A stretch of DNA of 64,000 nucleotides from Cyclobacteriaceae bacterium (GTDB lineage: Bacteria > Bacteroidota > Bacteroidia > Cytophagales > Cyclobacteriaceae), in contig JAIBBC010000002.1 of NCBI GenBank assembly GCA_019694875.1, forward strand, positions 744,001-808,000, in the 5' to 3' direction. Positions 52,154 through 60,022 of the stretch are shown in pieces (positions within the stretch are counted from its first letter, which is position 1; each line of letters opens with the position of its first letter). A program made the translations under genes and the position numbers. The notes below the pieces were generated by a model that had not been told where the DNA came from, ran no database searches, and was given only the letters and a program-made list of their open reading frames with translations.

Positions 52154-52618
52154 TCATTTTCCGTTGAAGGCCGCTTTAAGTGTGGCGATATCAAGCTTGC
52201 GCATCTTCATCATGGCCTGCATGGCGCGGTCGGCTTTTTCGCGGTCCGGGCTTCCGAATAATTCCCCGATAATGCTCGGGGCAATCTGCCAGGATAATCC
52301 GTATTTGTCTTTCAGCCAGCCGCACATCGATTCCTCACCGCCATCGGCCGTAAGCTTGTTCCAGAAGTAATCGATTTCCTCCTGCGTTTCGCAGGTTACG
52401 AACATCGACACCGATTCGTTGAATGGGAAGTGCGGCCCGCCATTGAGTGCATGGAATTCCGAACCATCCAGTATAAAACTTACCAGGATGGGATTACCGT
52501 CAGGGCCGGGCATAGTGCTCGTGATCTTCGAATTTCTGAAAACCGTGACATAAAATTTTGCGGCCTCTTCGCCATTTCCATCGAACCAGAGACAGGTGGA
52601 TATTTTTTGCTTTACCAT
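52154..52618 (-). CDS. PhnB-like VOC superfamily protein
   Basis: A 154-residue protein of the PhnB/YjdN group (KISTCLWFDGNGEEAAKFYVTVFRNSKI, NESVSMFVTCETQEEIDYFWNKLTADGGEE, YGLSWQIAP, then DREKADRAMQAMMKMRKLDIATLKAAF). The group is often mislabelled as 3-demethylubiquinone methyltransferase, and the fold is vicinal oxygen chelate. It is followed by the smaller VOC gene. A mixed 7-base-period array lies upstream. Confidence 0.87.
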   Translation of the reverse strand: MVKQKISTCLWFDGNGEEAAKFYVTVFRNSKITSTMPGPDGNPILVSFILDGSEFHALNGGPHFPFNESVSMFVTCETQEEIDYFWNKLTADGGEESMCGWLKDKYGLSWQIAPSIIGELFGSPDREKADRAMQAMMKMRKLDIATLKAAFNGK

Positions 52619-52639
52619 GATCGTTAGTTTTTAGTTTTT

Positions 52640-52790
52640 ATTTTAAACATAAGTCGTAAGACATTAGACCTTAGACGTAAGACATAAGATTTGAGATATG
52701 AGATGGGTACAGCATCAAACAATTAACCTGAAACTTTGAACTTTGAACCTTAAACCCCTAATCCCTACTGCTTGCTACTTACTACCTACT
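52640..52790. repeat. Composite 7-base-period array (longest in the window)
   Basis: About twenty units in one 7-base register, changing motif along the way: TAAGTCG, TAAGACA, TTAGACC, TTAGACG, TAAGACA; then CTTTGAA, CTTTGAA, CCTTAAA, CCCCTAA; then TACTTAC, TACCTAC. The right end runs into the 3' end of the DUF1801 gene (stop TAG read on the minus strand at 52782-52784). Confidence 0.75.
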
Positions 52791-53171
52791 ACGTTTCTTA
52801 GATTGTCTGACGATGTCTCGCGTTTCATTCTCTCGAATCCGCTCTTTAACAATTCGTTTCACCAATGCAGCGGGGAGGGGCTTTTCCGGAGTGAATTGAA
52901 TGGTGCCTTTCGCTACCGTGAATCCTTTCAACTCTTTTTGGTTCGCGATAATAGTTGAGCTTCCCGGAAAGAAGCTGCAGTGTTTTTTGAACGCTCCGAA
53001 GTACACCAGCGGGCCTTTGTATTTGTAGGCCGGCATGCCGTAGCTGATGCTTTCTTCCGCTTTGGGTGCGGCAGCTTTTATCTGCGCCCGCAATTTCTCC
53101 AGCGCTTCACGAAACTCGGGCGACTGCGCTTCGAGGTAGGCTTCAACCGATTCGAATTGTTGCATTCTCAT
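52782..53171 (-). CDS. DUF1801 (YdhG-like) protein
   Basis: A 129-residue DUF1801 protein (VEAYLEAQSPEFREALEKLRAQIKAAAPKAEESISYGMPAYKYKG, YFGAFKKHCSFFPGS, GTIQFTPEKPLPAALVKRIVKERIREN). The Bacillus relative was described as a frataxin-like iron chaperone, but for most members the role is untested. The C-terminal SR and stop codon are formed by a heptad of the adjoining repeat array. The start may be 53171 or 53165. Confidence 0.87.
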   Translation of the reverse strand: MRMQQFESVEAYLEAQSPEFREALEKLRAQIKAAAPKAEESISYGMPAYKYKGPLVYFGAFKKHCSFFPGSSTIIANQKELKGFTVAKGTIQFTPEKPLPAALVKRIVKERIRENETRDIVRQSKKRSR

Positions 53172-53290
53172 AGTTGTAAAATATTAATTCTCGTGTCCGG
53201 ACTATTCGGGTGTTTGTTGATACAAAATTACAAGGTCGGTCATCGTGGCAACGGGTGTCAATGCGCCAACCAGTGGGGGCAACGCGACTT

Positions 53291-53698
53291 TTATTCCCGT
53301 AGTCGCACCATGCATGTCACTTCATCGTTGCCAGTATACCACTCAACGCATTCACCCATTGTATCAAGAGCGGGATGTTTGAGCAGCTTTTCAAAAGCTT
53401 TCGCAATCTGCAGTTCATTACCGGAAATGTTCGTGAGCTTTTCGGTTGCGTACACACCTTTCCTGATGGTGTATTGCTCAAGGCCGAATGTATAACCCTC
53501 ACCTTTAAAAGCTTCTTCAACGGCCGCCCAATAAATGATGCCGTTTTTACCTCCTTGCGAAATTCCATATAGCGTTCTGCCGGCAAGAGACGGATCGGTT
53601 TCCAGTAATTTTTTAAATGCTTGCTGGATGCCATCGGGGAATGACGTTGCCCGCATACAAATCAGGAATATGTCTTTATTAAGTGTGTATTTTTCCAT
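53291..53698 (-). CDS. GyrI-like/effector-binding domain protein (tentative)
   Basis: A 135-residue soluble protein (MEKYTLNKDIFLICMRATSFPDGIQQAFKKLLETD ... GISQGGKNGIIYWAAVEEAF). The spacing of strands and the conserved aromatic positions recall GyrI-like ligand-binding domains, but the match is only by eye. The ATG at 53698 is preferred over the frame upstream, which runs into the intergenic region. No operon partner is apparent. Confidence 0.6.
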   Translation of the reverse strand: MEKYTLNKDIFLICMRATSFPDGIQQAFKKLLETDPSLAGRTLYGISQGGKNGIIYWAAVEEAFKGEGYTFGLEQYTIRKGVYATEKLTNISGNELQIAKAFEKLLKHPALDTMGECVEWYTGNDEVTCMVRLRE

Positions 53699-53772
53699 AA
53701 CTGTCGTTTTATAGTGTAAACATAGCCGTTCAGTTATTTTCCATAAAGGTGCAAATCCGGCATTCAAACGGG

Positions 53773-53803
53773 TTGATTGCGACAAACTGATCAGTTAGCT
53801 TTG
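53773..53803 (+). promoter_or_regulatory. Promoter of GlxA/AraC-type regulator (TTG, 20 bp, TAGCTTTG)
   Basis: TTG at 53773-53775 and TAGCTTTG at 53796-53803 with 20 bases between. It implies a leader of about 105 bases before the ATG at 53914. Confidence 0.6.
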
Positions 53804-53913
53804 GATTACCGGCTTTGCATGCTTATGCTTGCCGTGCAATTAAATTTTATGGATGTGGAGTCGCCCCTTCTTGTTATCAGGCTTCATTTCCGCTAAACAA
53901 TAATTGTTTAAAC

Positions 53914-54894
53914 ATGAAACACATTTCTATTTTACTTCCCCAGCGCGCAATCCTGGGAAGCATCGAAGGGCCGCGGCAATTGCTGGCCCAGGTAAACCAG
54001 TTCTTTCAGTCGAAAGGCGAGAAGCCGATGTTCCAAATCCAGCTGGTGGGTTTCCAGAAGGAGATTCCGCTCAGTGGGGGAGCATTTACTGCGCATGCGA
54101 ATGTGCTGATCGATGAAGTTGAAAAAACCGATCTGATCATCATTCCGGCAGTAGATGGCGATCCGGCCGAAGGCATCGAACGCAACAAGCCTTTCATTCC
54201 CTGGATTCAGAAACAATATGAGCAGGGCGCTGAAGTAGCGAGTTTGTGCATTGGAGCATTCCTGCTGGCCGCGACCGGTCTTGGCGATGGCAAAAAAATG
54301 GCCACGCACTGGCTGGCGGAGAATCAGTTCCGCAAGATGTTTCCGCACATTACGCTTATCGCGGAAAAAATTGTTACCGATGAAGGTGGCGTGTACTCAA
54401 GCGGTGGCGCGTATTCATACCTCAACCTGATCCTGTATCTGATTGAGAAATATGTAAACCGCGAAACTGCGGTGTTGTGTGCAAAGGTTTTTGCCTTGGA
54501 AATCGATCGCGAGAATCAGTCGGCCTTTATGATGTTCACGGGAACAAAAGAGCATGGCGATGAACCGATCCGCGAAGCGCAGAACTTCATCGAGAATAAC
54601 TACAAAGAAAAAATTACCGTTGATCAGCTGGCTTCCATGTTTGCCCTGGGCCGCAGAAACCTCGAACGCAGATTTAAGAAAGCTACCGCGAACACGGTGG
54701 TCGAATACATTCAGCGCGTGAAAATCGAAGCTGCTAAAATGAGCCTCGAATCGTCAAGCGAGAATGTAAACGAAGTGATGTACAAGGTGGGCTATAATGA
54801 TATTAAGGCGTTTCGCACCACATTTAAAAAGATTACCGGTTTATCGCCTGTTGAATACCGTAACAAGTATAATGTGCTGAGTGCGGTAGCGTAA
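53914..54894 (+). CDS. GlxA family regulator: DJ-1/PfpI domain plus AraC HTH
   Basis: A 326-residue regulator. Residues 1-190 form a DJ-1/PfpI-like domain (ISILLPQRAILGSIEGPRQLL, nucleophile-elbow-like EVASLCIGAFLLAATGLGDGKKMATHW). Residues 225-320 form an AraC double helix-turn-helix (ITVDQLASMFALGRRNLERRFKKAT; VMYKVGYNDIKAFRTTFKKITGLSPVEYRNKY). The DJ-1 part probably senses a small molecule rather than acting as an enzyme. The ATG at 53914 is chosen because upstream codons (from 53815) lie in the leader. Its stop codon opens a 7-base-period array. Confidence 0.88.
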   Translation: MKHISILLPQRAILGSIEGPRQLLAQVNQFFQSKGEKPMFQIQLVGFQKEIPLSGGAFTAHANVLIDEVEKTDLIIIPAVDGDPAEGIERNKPFIPWIQKQYEQGAEVASLCIGAFLLAATGLGDGKKMATHWLAENQFRKMFPHITLIAEKIVTDEGGVYSSGGAYSYLNLILYLIEKYVNRETAVLCAKVFALEIDRENQSAFMMFTGTKEHGDEPIREAQNFIENNYKEKITVDQLASMFALGRRNLERRFKKATANTVVEYIQRVKIEAAKMSLESSSENVNEVMYKVGYNDIKAFRTTFKKITGLSPVEYRNKYNVLSAVA

Positions 54895-54931
54895 CCAAAT
54901 TCAAGGTTTGAGGTTCAAGGTTTTCTGATTC
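54895..54931 (+). repeat. 7-base-period array after GlxA-type gene
   Basis: Units AATTCAA, GGTTTGA, GGTTCAA, GGTTTTC, TGATTCG begin straight after the regulator's TAA. Confidence 0.6.
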
Positions 54932-54966
54932 GACATCTAACGCTATAAGTTTACGGGAGCAGAAGT

Positions 54967-55000
54967 ACTTTGAACATTAAACCTTGAACTTTGAATTTTA
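54967..55000 (+). repeat. 7-base-period array before GNAT gene
   Basis: Units CTTTGAA, CATTAAA, CCTTGAA, CTTTGAA, TTTTACA. The same motif family as part of the 52.7-kb array, and in the opposite sense to the array at 54895. Confidence 0.6.
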
Positions 55001-55022
55001 CAGCGAACCTGGTCTGTAAGAG

Positions 55023-55484
55023 ATGAATCCAATCCTAATCCGAAAAGCAACTCCGGCCGACAAACCAACCCTTCTTCAATTCGAACAAGGCGTGATCGAA
55101 GCCGAGCGCCCGTGCGATCCTACGCTGAAGCGTGACGACACAATCTACTACGACATCGATGAAATGATCCGTGCCCCGCATATCGAATTGCTTGTGGCTG
55201 AGGTAAACGGTGAGCTGGCAGGTTGCGGCTATGCACGCATTGAAACATCAAAGCTGTACTTACAGCACCGGCACCATGCGTACCTCGGGTTTATGTACGT
55301 AAAGCCCGAATTCCGCGGAAGAGGAATCAATCAGCAGATTATGGAAGCGCTGAAGAATTGGTCGAAGGAACAAGGCGTTCACGAACTCAGACTGGAAGTA
55401 TACGTGCAAAACGAATCCGCCATCAAAGCGTATGAAAAGATCGGCTTTATCCGACACATGTATGAGATGAGGCGTGGTGTTTAG
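55023..55484 (+). CDS. GNAT family N-acetyltransferase
   Basis: A 153-residue GNAT (ILIRKATPADKPTLLQFEQG, acetyl-CoA motif MYVKPEFRGRGINQQIMEAL at about residues 95-114, then LRLEVYVQNESAIKAYEKIGF). The substrate is unknown. It is convergent with the Lrp/AsnC gene, and its stop TAG is the first element of the shared 7-base-period array. Confidence 0.9.
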   Translation: MNPILIRKATPADKPTLLQFEQGVIEAERPCDPTLKRDDTIYYDIDEMIRAPHIELLVAEVNGELAGCGYARIETSKLYLQHRHHAYLGFMYVKPEFRGRGINQQIMEALKNWSKEQGVHELRLEVYVQNESAIKAYEKIGFIRHMYEMRRGV

Positions 55485-55516
55485 CCTAATGCCTAATCCC
55501 TAATCCCCAATCCCGG
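55482..55516. repeat. 7-base-period array shared by two convergent genes
   Basis: Units CCTAATG, CCTAATC, CCTAATC, CCCAATC. On the plus strand its edge holds the GNAT stop (55482-55484). On the minus strand it encodes the last residues and stop of the Lrp/AsnC protein (stop 55495-55493). Confidence 0.7.
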
Positions 55517-55960
55517 GTTTACAAAGCCCGGATTCCCGCCTTCCGATAAAATCAGGGAAGTGCTTGTCTCGCCATACTTGCCTAAATGAACAATCACTGC
55601 CTCAAGTTCTTTGCTTGACGGTGTAATCACTTTCAGCATCATGCAGGGCGTGCCGGTAATCGTTTGCCATTCGGCTATTTCGGGTATCTCGTTAATCATC
55701 GCCAGCATCGCATCGTGCTTGAGCGTGGTGCACTTGAAGTTTACCCACGCGCGGATCGATAACCCGATCTTGTCGTAGTTCACGGCTGTATAAAACCCGC
55801 GGATAATTCCCTGCTCCTCCATCTTTTGAATGCGCTCGGCCACAGCCGGTGACGACAAGCCCACACGTCTGCCGATTTCGGCATTCGAAAGGCGCGCGTC
55901 TGCGCATAGTTCCGCCAGTATACGCTGGCTCAATTTGTCGGGGGTTTTGGTTTTATGCAT
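55493..55960 (-). CDS. Lrp/AsnC family transcriptional regulator
   Basis: A 155-residue regulator: N-terminal HTH (LSQRILAELCADARLSNAEIGRRVGLSSPAVAERIQKMEEQGII) and a C-terminal RAM/AsnC ligand-binding domain (WVNFKCTTLKHDAMLAMINEIPEIAEWQTITGTPCMMLKVI). It probably responds to an amino acid. A start three codons upstream (55969) is possible. The final residues (GLGIRD) are encoded by heptad repeats and differ from what a conserved C-terminus would be expected to show (inference). Confidence 0.9.
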   Translation of the reverse strand: MHKTKTPDKLSQRILAELCADARLSNAEIGRRVGLSSPAVAERIQKMEEQGIIRGFYTAVNYDKIGLSIRAWVNFKCTTLKHDAMLAMINEIPEIAEWQTITGTPCMMLKVITPSSKELEAVIVHLGKYGETSTSLILSEGGNPGFVNPGLGIRD

Positions 55961-56096
55961 GACCTCCATAAAAACAATAATTTTTAAAGTTCAGCGGGTG
56001 TATTTCTTCCGAATATAAAGCAAAATATTCTGCGCAGACATTCATCTTTAGGTATTCGATCAGTTTATACGTATCAACGAAATTTTATCGCCCAAT

Positions 56097-56729
56097 ATGA
56101 GGTATTCAAACACCACGCTTAACACATTTTTAACAACTGTTGTAATCATGCTTGTCACAACGGCATCCGCCACCGCACAAATTAACTGGCCCAAAGGCCC
56201 CATGCTTGCCAACGCAACGGTATCACCGCAAGGTGAGCTGGTAATCACGGCTTCCAAAACATCGTCAAAGCATGATTTTGAATTTCTGAAAGGCAAATGG
56301 CTCATGAAGCATAAGAAACTGAAAACCCGCCTGCAGAATAATAATGAGTGGATTGATTTTGAATCGACCGATGAAAACTTCGGCATGATGCTGGACGGCC
56401 TCGGCAACACCGACATCTATAAAGCCACGCTCGAAGGTAAACCATTCGAAGGCTTTACGTTACGGCTGTTCAATCCGCAAACACGGCTATGGAGTTTGTA
56501 TTGGGTGGCCAGCAACACAGGCGTGCTCGATCCGCCCGTAGTCGGGTCGTTCGAAGGAAATATTGGCCGCTTCTATTGCAAAGATGTATACCAGGGCACA
56601 CCCATCATTATGATGTTCGTGTGGGACAAAACCAATCCCGATGAACCCGTGTGGTACCAGGCGTTTTCGCCCGACAACGGTAAAACGTGGGAGTGGAACT
56701 GGACCAACACATCCTATCGCATCAAATAA
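56097..56729 (+). CDS. Secreted DUF1579/lipocalin-like protein
   Basis: A 210-residue protein with a signal peptide ending TASATAQ (about residue 28). The body has the pattern of DUF1579-like beta-barrel proteins (HDFEFLKGKWLMKHKKLKTR, then GMMLDGLGNTDIYKATLEGK, RLWSLYWVASNTGVLDPPVVGSFEGN, YQAFSPDNGKTWEWNW). The function is unknown, and extracytoplasmic binding of a hydrophobic ligand is a guess. The next gene (GNAT) starts directly after its stop. Confidence 0.8.
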   Translation: MRYSNTTLNTFLTTVVIMLVTTASATAQINWPKGPMLANATVSPQGELVITASKTSSKHDFEFLKGKWLMKHKKLKTRLQNNNEWIDFESTDENFGMMLDGLGNTDIYKATLEGKPFEGFTLRLFNPQTRLWSLYWVASNTGVLDPPVVGSFEGNIGRFYCKDVYQGTPIIMMFVWDKTNPDEPVWYQAFSPDNGKTWEWNWTNTSYRIK

Positions 56730-57176
56730 ATGGCAGTCGTTCGCAGGGCAACCCTTCACGATCTTGAAGCCGTTGCCGGTTTGTTCAATCAATACCGCAT
56801 GTGGTATGGAAAAGATTCCGATCTTGCCGGTGCCCGGAATTTCCTGGAAGCACGGATGAAGAACGATGAGTCGGTTATTTTTATCGCAACAGAGCAGGAG
56901 CAGGCAGTCGCGTTCACGCAACTCTACCCGTTGTTTTCGTCAACGCGCATGAAACGCCTTTGGCTGCTGAACGATTTGTTCGTGAATGATGCATTTCGCA
57001 GTCGCGGACTTTCAAAAGCGCTGCTTGAACGCGCTAAAACATTATGCCATGAAACCGGTGCCTGCGGATTTACGCTTGAGACAGCCAAAACAAATAATGT
57101 TGGCAATGCACTCTATCCGGCCGTCGGCATGAAACTGAATACCGAGTTTAACTTTTACTATTGGGATACGCCATGA
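56730..57176 (+). CDS. GNAT family N-acetyltransferase
   Basis: A 148-residue GNAT (VVRRATLHDLEAVAGLFNQYRMWYGK, LNDLFVNDAFRSRGLSKALLERAKTL carrying the acetyl-CoA loop, then FTLETAKTNNVGNALYPAVGMK). No base separates it from the preceding gene, and its stop overlaps the PD40 lipoprotein start (ATGA), so the three genes are one translationally coupled operon. The substrate is unknown. Confidence 0.9.
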   Translation: MAVVRRATLHDLEAVAGLFNQYRMWYGKDSDLAGARNFLEARMKNDESVIFIATEQEQAVAFTQLYPLFSSTRMKRLWLLNDLFVNDAFRSRGLSKALLERAKTLCHETGACGFTLETAKTNNVGNALYPAVGMKLNTEFNFYYWDTP

Positions 57177-58054
57177 AACACCTGATTGCCTCTGCACTGA
57201 TTGTATTAACCATCACCCTATTTTGCTGCACCAATAAAAAAGCCGTTGAGATTCCGTACCCGCTGCCGGTACCGGATACCAGTGCCATTGTTTTCCTTCC
57301 GGGGATTGTCTCCAGCGATTCGTTCGACTTCAACGCATGCTTTTCAGCGGATGGCAAATCGTACTACTTCACACGCAACGAGAGCGACCGCACACTCATT
57401 TATGTGATCCGGCATAACGGTACCAACTGGGGCTCGCCACAATTAACCTCGTTTACCGACACCGCCTGGTCGCAGGCCGATCCGGCTTTTGCGCCCGATG
57501 GAAAAATGTATTTCATCTCCAACCGTCCGAAAGATGCGAACGATACACTCCGCGACTTCGACATCTGGTTCAGCAACCCGTTACCGAATGGCGAATGGTC
57601 GGCACCCGAAAACTTCAAAGCCATCAACTCCGACAGCAACGAATACTACATGTCGTTTACCGCAACCGGCAATGTGTATTTCGGATCATCGCGTAACGGC
57701 AGTGCCGGACAGGAAGATATTTATGTAAGCCGCCTGGAGAATGGGGTATACACCACGCCTGAAAACCTGGGCGCAGCTGTTAATACGGATAAGGCCGAGT
57801 TCGATCCGTTTATCACGCACGATGAAAAACTCATCATCTTTGCATCATCCAAACGTGACGATGGCCTGGGTGGTGCCGATTTATATTACTCACGCTTTGA
57901 AAACGGTGCCTGGACAAAAGCCGCCAGCCTCGGCAAGCACATCAACACCACTACGCGGGATTTCTGCCCGTACATCTCCCGTGACGGCAAATACTTCTTC
58001 TTCAGCAGCAACCGTGATGTAAAGTGGGTTAAAGCGGAAGCGTTGAATCGCTAG
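57173..58054 (+). CDS. PD40 (WD40-like beta-propeller) lipoprotein
   Basis: A 293-residue lipoprotein (lipobox LFCC, about residue 18). It is built of TolB-like PD40 blades: FSADGKSYYFTRNE, PAFAPDGKMYFISNRP, FTATGNVYFGSSRNG, ITHDEKLIIFASSKRDDGLGGADLYYSRFENGAW and ISRDGKYFFFSSNRD. It is probably a periplasmic or surface sensing/binding propeller. The last 24 codons are repeated, with 64 of 72 bases identical by hand alignment, at 58749-58820. Confidence 0.87.
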   Translation: MKHLIASALIVLTITLFCCTNKKAVEIPYPLPVPDTSAIVFLPGIVSSDSFDFNACFSADGKSYYFTRNESDRTLIYVIRHNGTNWGSPQLTSFTDTAWSQADPAFAPDGKMYFISNRPKDANDTLRDFDIWFSNPLPNGEWSAPENFKAINSDSNEYYMSFTATGNVYFGSSRNGSAGQEDIYVSRLENGVYTTPENLGAAVNTDKAEFDPFITHDEKLIIFASSKRDDGLGGADLYYSRFENGAWTKAASLGKHINTTTRDFCPYISRDGKYFFFSSNRDVKWVKAEALNR

Positions 58055-58067
58055 ATTTGTCTTTCAA

Positions 58068-58724
58068 ATGAGAATTCTTACGCGACATTGGCTTTTATTG
58101 TTTATACTAACTTCTGCGCGTTGTTATTCTCAAAATACATATGACCATCTTCTGGACTCACGACTGAGCGCAATCAGAGAACTTGATGTATATGACAATA
58201 GTGTGGTAGTCTACGATGCTAACCAAGGATATGGAACCGGCTTTCCAAAATGGCATGAAGAAGAAACGTACTACCAGGATGATGTTGTTTTTGATGATCA
58301 AGGCCGGTTTTTTATTGCATTGTCCGACAATTTGAAAGGGCAGCAGCCAGAGTCTTCTCCGGATTCATGGCGGTTAATACGGCAAAAGGTTCGGCCATAC
58401 TTGTTTCTCCGTGATTCCGCCAGGACAAAAGATCTACTTGCATTGTTAAATGACAAACATCCGTTTATCAAAACGTATGCCTTTGCGGCACTTGCCAAAG
58501 CACATCAGTCAGGTCTTTTTGAAGTTATTGTCAGCAATCTGAGCGACACCACTCAAATCAATCAAATGACTGTTGATTTTATCTCACCAGTGTATCCCGT
58601 TGAGTTGATGATTACGTATTTAAAAAGCGACTTGTCACCTGATCAAAAGCGAAAGCTCGAAGCATTGATTCAAGCCAGGTATAAACATTTAGCTGGTGTG
58701 TTGGATGCTCTTCGTGAAAAGTAA
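58068..58724 (+). CDS. Secreted hypothetical protein between PD40 gene and PD40 relic
   Basis: A 218-residue protein with a signal peptide (LLLFILTSARCYSQ). It has an N-terminal region YDHLLDSRLSAIRELDVYD and a helical second half (KDLLALLNDKHPFIKTYAFAALAKAHQSGLFEVIVSNLSD), reminiscent of HEAT-like helical pairs. No family is assigned. The sequence is somewhat richer in A and T than the genes on either side. It lies between the PD40 gene and a relic of its 3' end, so it may have arrived or been retained during a local rearrangement. Confidence 0.7.
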   Translation: MRILTRHWLLLFILTSARCYSQNTYDHLLDSRLSAIRELDVYDNSVVVYDANQGYGTGFPKWHEEETYYQDDVVFDDQGRFFIALSDNLKGQQPESSPDSWRLIRQKVRPYLFLRDSARTKDLLALLNDKHPFIKTYAFAALAKAHQSGLFEVIVSNLSDTTQINQMTVDFISPVYPVELMITYLKSDLSPDQKRKLEALIQARYKHLAGVLDALREK

Positions 58725-58748
58725 CATCACTTTTTCTGTACATTCTAA

Positions 58749-58820
58749 GATGGCAAATACTTCTTCTTCAGCAGCAACCGCGATATGAAGTGGGTTAAAG
58801 CGGAAGCTTTGAACCGGTAA
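58749..58820 (+). pseudogene. Relic: 3' end of a second PD40 lipoprotein gene
   Basis: Seventy-two bases encode DGKYFFFSSNRDMKWVKAEAL and a terminal NR plus stop, matching the end of the PD40 gene at 57983-58054. Seven of the eight differing bases by hand alignment fall so that only one residue changes (V to M). No start or upstream coding sequence remains. Confidence 0.8.
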
Positions 58821-58950
58821 CTATTTCAAATTCGAAACTTTAACCTAAATCGTAAATCCGAAATTAGAAATTTAAAATCTCACATCTTACGTCTAACTAC
58901 TAACTACTAACTTCTAACTTCTAACTACTAACTTCTAACTACTAACCCTC
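58821..58950. repeat. 7-base-period array with TTCTAAC/TACTAAC units
   Basis: About eighteen units in one register: AACCTAA, ATCGTAA, ATCCGAA, ATTAGAA, then ATCTCAC, ATCTTAC, GTCTAAC, and eight copies of TACTAAC or TTCTAAC. The right end enters the 3' end of the minus-strand gene, encoding its last residues and stop (58935). Confidence 0.78.
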
Positions 58951-59318
58951 CGGTTCACAGCATAAATCAATCCTGCGGAAATAAGGCACATCACCACAGC
59001 AGTAATGATCATGGAATTTTCCTTTTGATGAATGCCGATCAGCAGGTCACCCACAAACATCACGAGAAAGAAGATGTACGAGAGCGACAGCATCGGCACC
59101 GACCGTTTGAACGTGGCGAACGCCAGGATGAATCCCAGTGCAAACTGCCGTGCGGCCCACATGTATACCAGATAGAGAACACCTTTCGCGGTGAGGTCCA
59201 CCGTCTCCAAAACCGATTCCGGTGCAAAGCAAAGCGAAAGACTCACGCCAATTTCCATCAGCGCAAATAACCCGGATACAATCAGTATCCAGACGGGGAG
59301 AGATTTTTGGGAGTTCAT
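58935..59318 (-). CDS. Small membrane protein of unknown function
   Basis: A 127-residue protein with four predicted helices (VWILIVSGLFALMEIGVSLSL, GVLYLVYMWAARQFALGFILAF, MLSLSYIFFLVMFVGDLLIGI, IITAVVMCLISAGLIYAV). No family is recognised. The C-terminal VSS and stop codon come from heptads of the adjoining array, so the end of the protein has been rewritten by repeat expansion (inference). Confidence 0.75.
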   Translation of the reverse strand: MNSQKSLPVWILIVSGLFALMEIGVSLSLCFAPESVLETVDLTAKGVLYLVYMWAARQFALGFILAFATFKRSVPMLSLSYIFFLVMFVGDLLIGIHQKENSMIITAVVMCLISAGLIYAVNRRVSS

Positions 59319-59460
59319 GGGAGTTTGGGTTTACTGCAGGCAAGATAAGAAATACGCAATTGAGCTCTTTTTCTCTGTTGATAAAATTACTTCCTCTAAA
59401 TCTTTCCTGCCGCTATTGTTGGCGTTACCTTTAGTGTTTCACCAACGGTTGTTGATACTT

Positions 59461-59949
59461 ATGAGTAAGAGTTTGGTTTTGTTGTTTTTCCTGTTGCTCT
59501 GTTCTCCTGCGCTACTTGCGCAAAACGTAAACCTCGATAATTATGATGTGTATATGGGAGACACTTTGATTAGCAAAACCGATTTTTTGAACAAGAGTAA
59601 GTCGTTATCAGGTGAACGAATGAAGCAGTTGAAGTTTAGGCCGATTTCAGACGGGCAGAAAAAATATTACTATTTGAATGGTCAGGTGTATAGTGAAGGT
59701 GAGATCAGGAACAAAAAGGAAAACGGGTTCTGGACTTACTGGCACGAGAACGGGCAGAAGGCAAGGGAGGGTAGTTTTGAACAAGGTAAACGAACCGGCA
59801 CTCATACCTATTGGTATCCAAACGGTAATCTGAGAGGCGTTGGGAATTTTAAAGATGACAAATACGATGGAAAATGGACTATGTACAACGAGGAAGGAGT
59901 AAAGGTCGAGGAACAAGTTTATAGAAATGGTGAGTTAGTGAAAGAGTAA
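59461..59949 (+). CDS. Secreted MORN-variant repeat protein (short)
   Basis: A 162-residue protein with a signal peptide (SLVLLFFLLLCSPALLAQ) and about four YwqK/MORN-variant repeats (YYLNGQVYSEGEIRNKKENGFWTY, WHENGQKAREGSFEQGKRTGTHTY, WYPNGNLRGVGNFKDDKYDGKW). It is the same repeat family as the protein at 35187-36497. The ATG at 59461 is preferred because the upstream part of the frame (from 59191) overlaps the divergent gene. The stop opens a 7-base-period array. Confidence 0.85.
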   Translation: MSKSLVLLFFLLLCSPALLAQNVNLDNYDVYMGDTLISKTDFLNKSKSLSGERMKQLKFRPISDGQKKYYYLNGQVYSEGEIRNKKENGFWTYWHENGQKAREGSFEQGKRTGTHTYWYPNGNLRGVGNFKDDKYDGKWTMYNEEGVKVEEQVYRNGELVKE

Positions 59950-60022
59950 AAGCGTATAAATCTAAATCCTAAGTCAAACGTCTTAAATCTTAAATCTAAA
60001 TTCGTCATTCTAATTAATTCTT
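59947..60022. repeat. 7-base-period array with TAAATCT-type units
   Basis: Units TAAAAGC, GTATAAA, TCTAAAT, CCTAAGT, CAAACGT, CTTAAAT, CTTAAAT, CTAAATT fill the gap between two convergent genes. It starts at the TAA of the MORN-variant gene. Confidence 0.7.

Noticed and set aside
58821-58950. Heptad arrays considered as CRISPR repeats or direct repeats of an IS
   Set aside because: Units are 7 bases with no spacers, no cas genes, no transposase and no target-site duplication.
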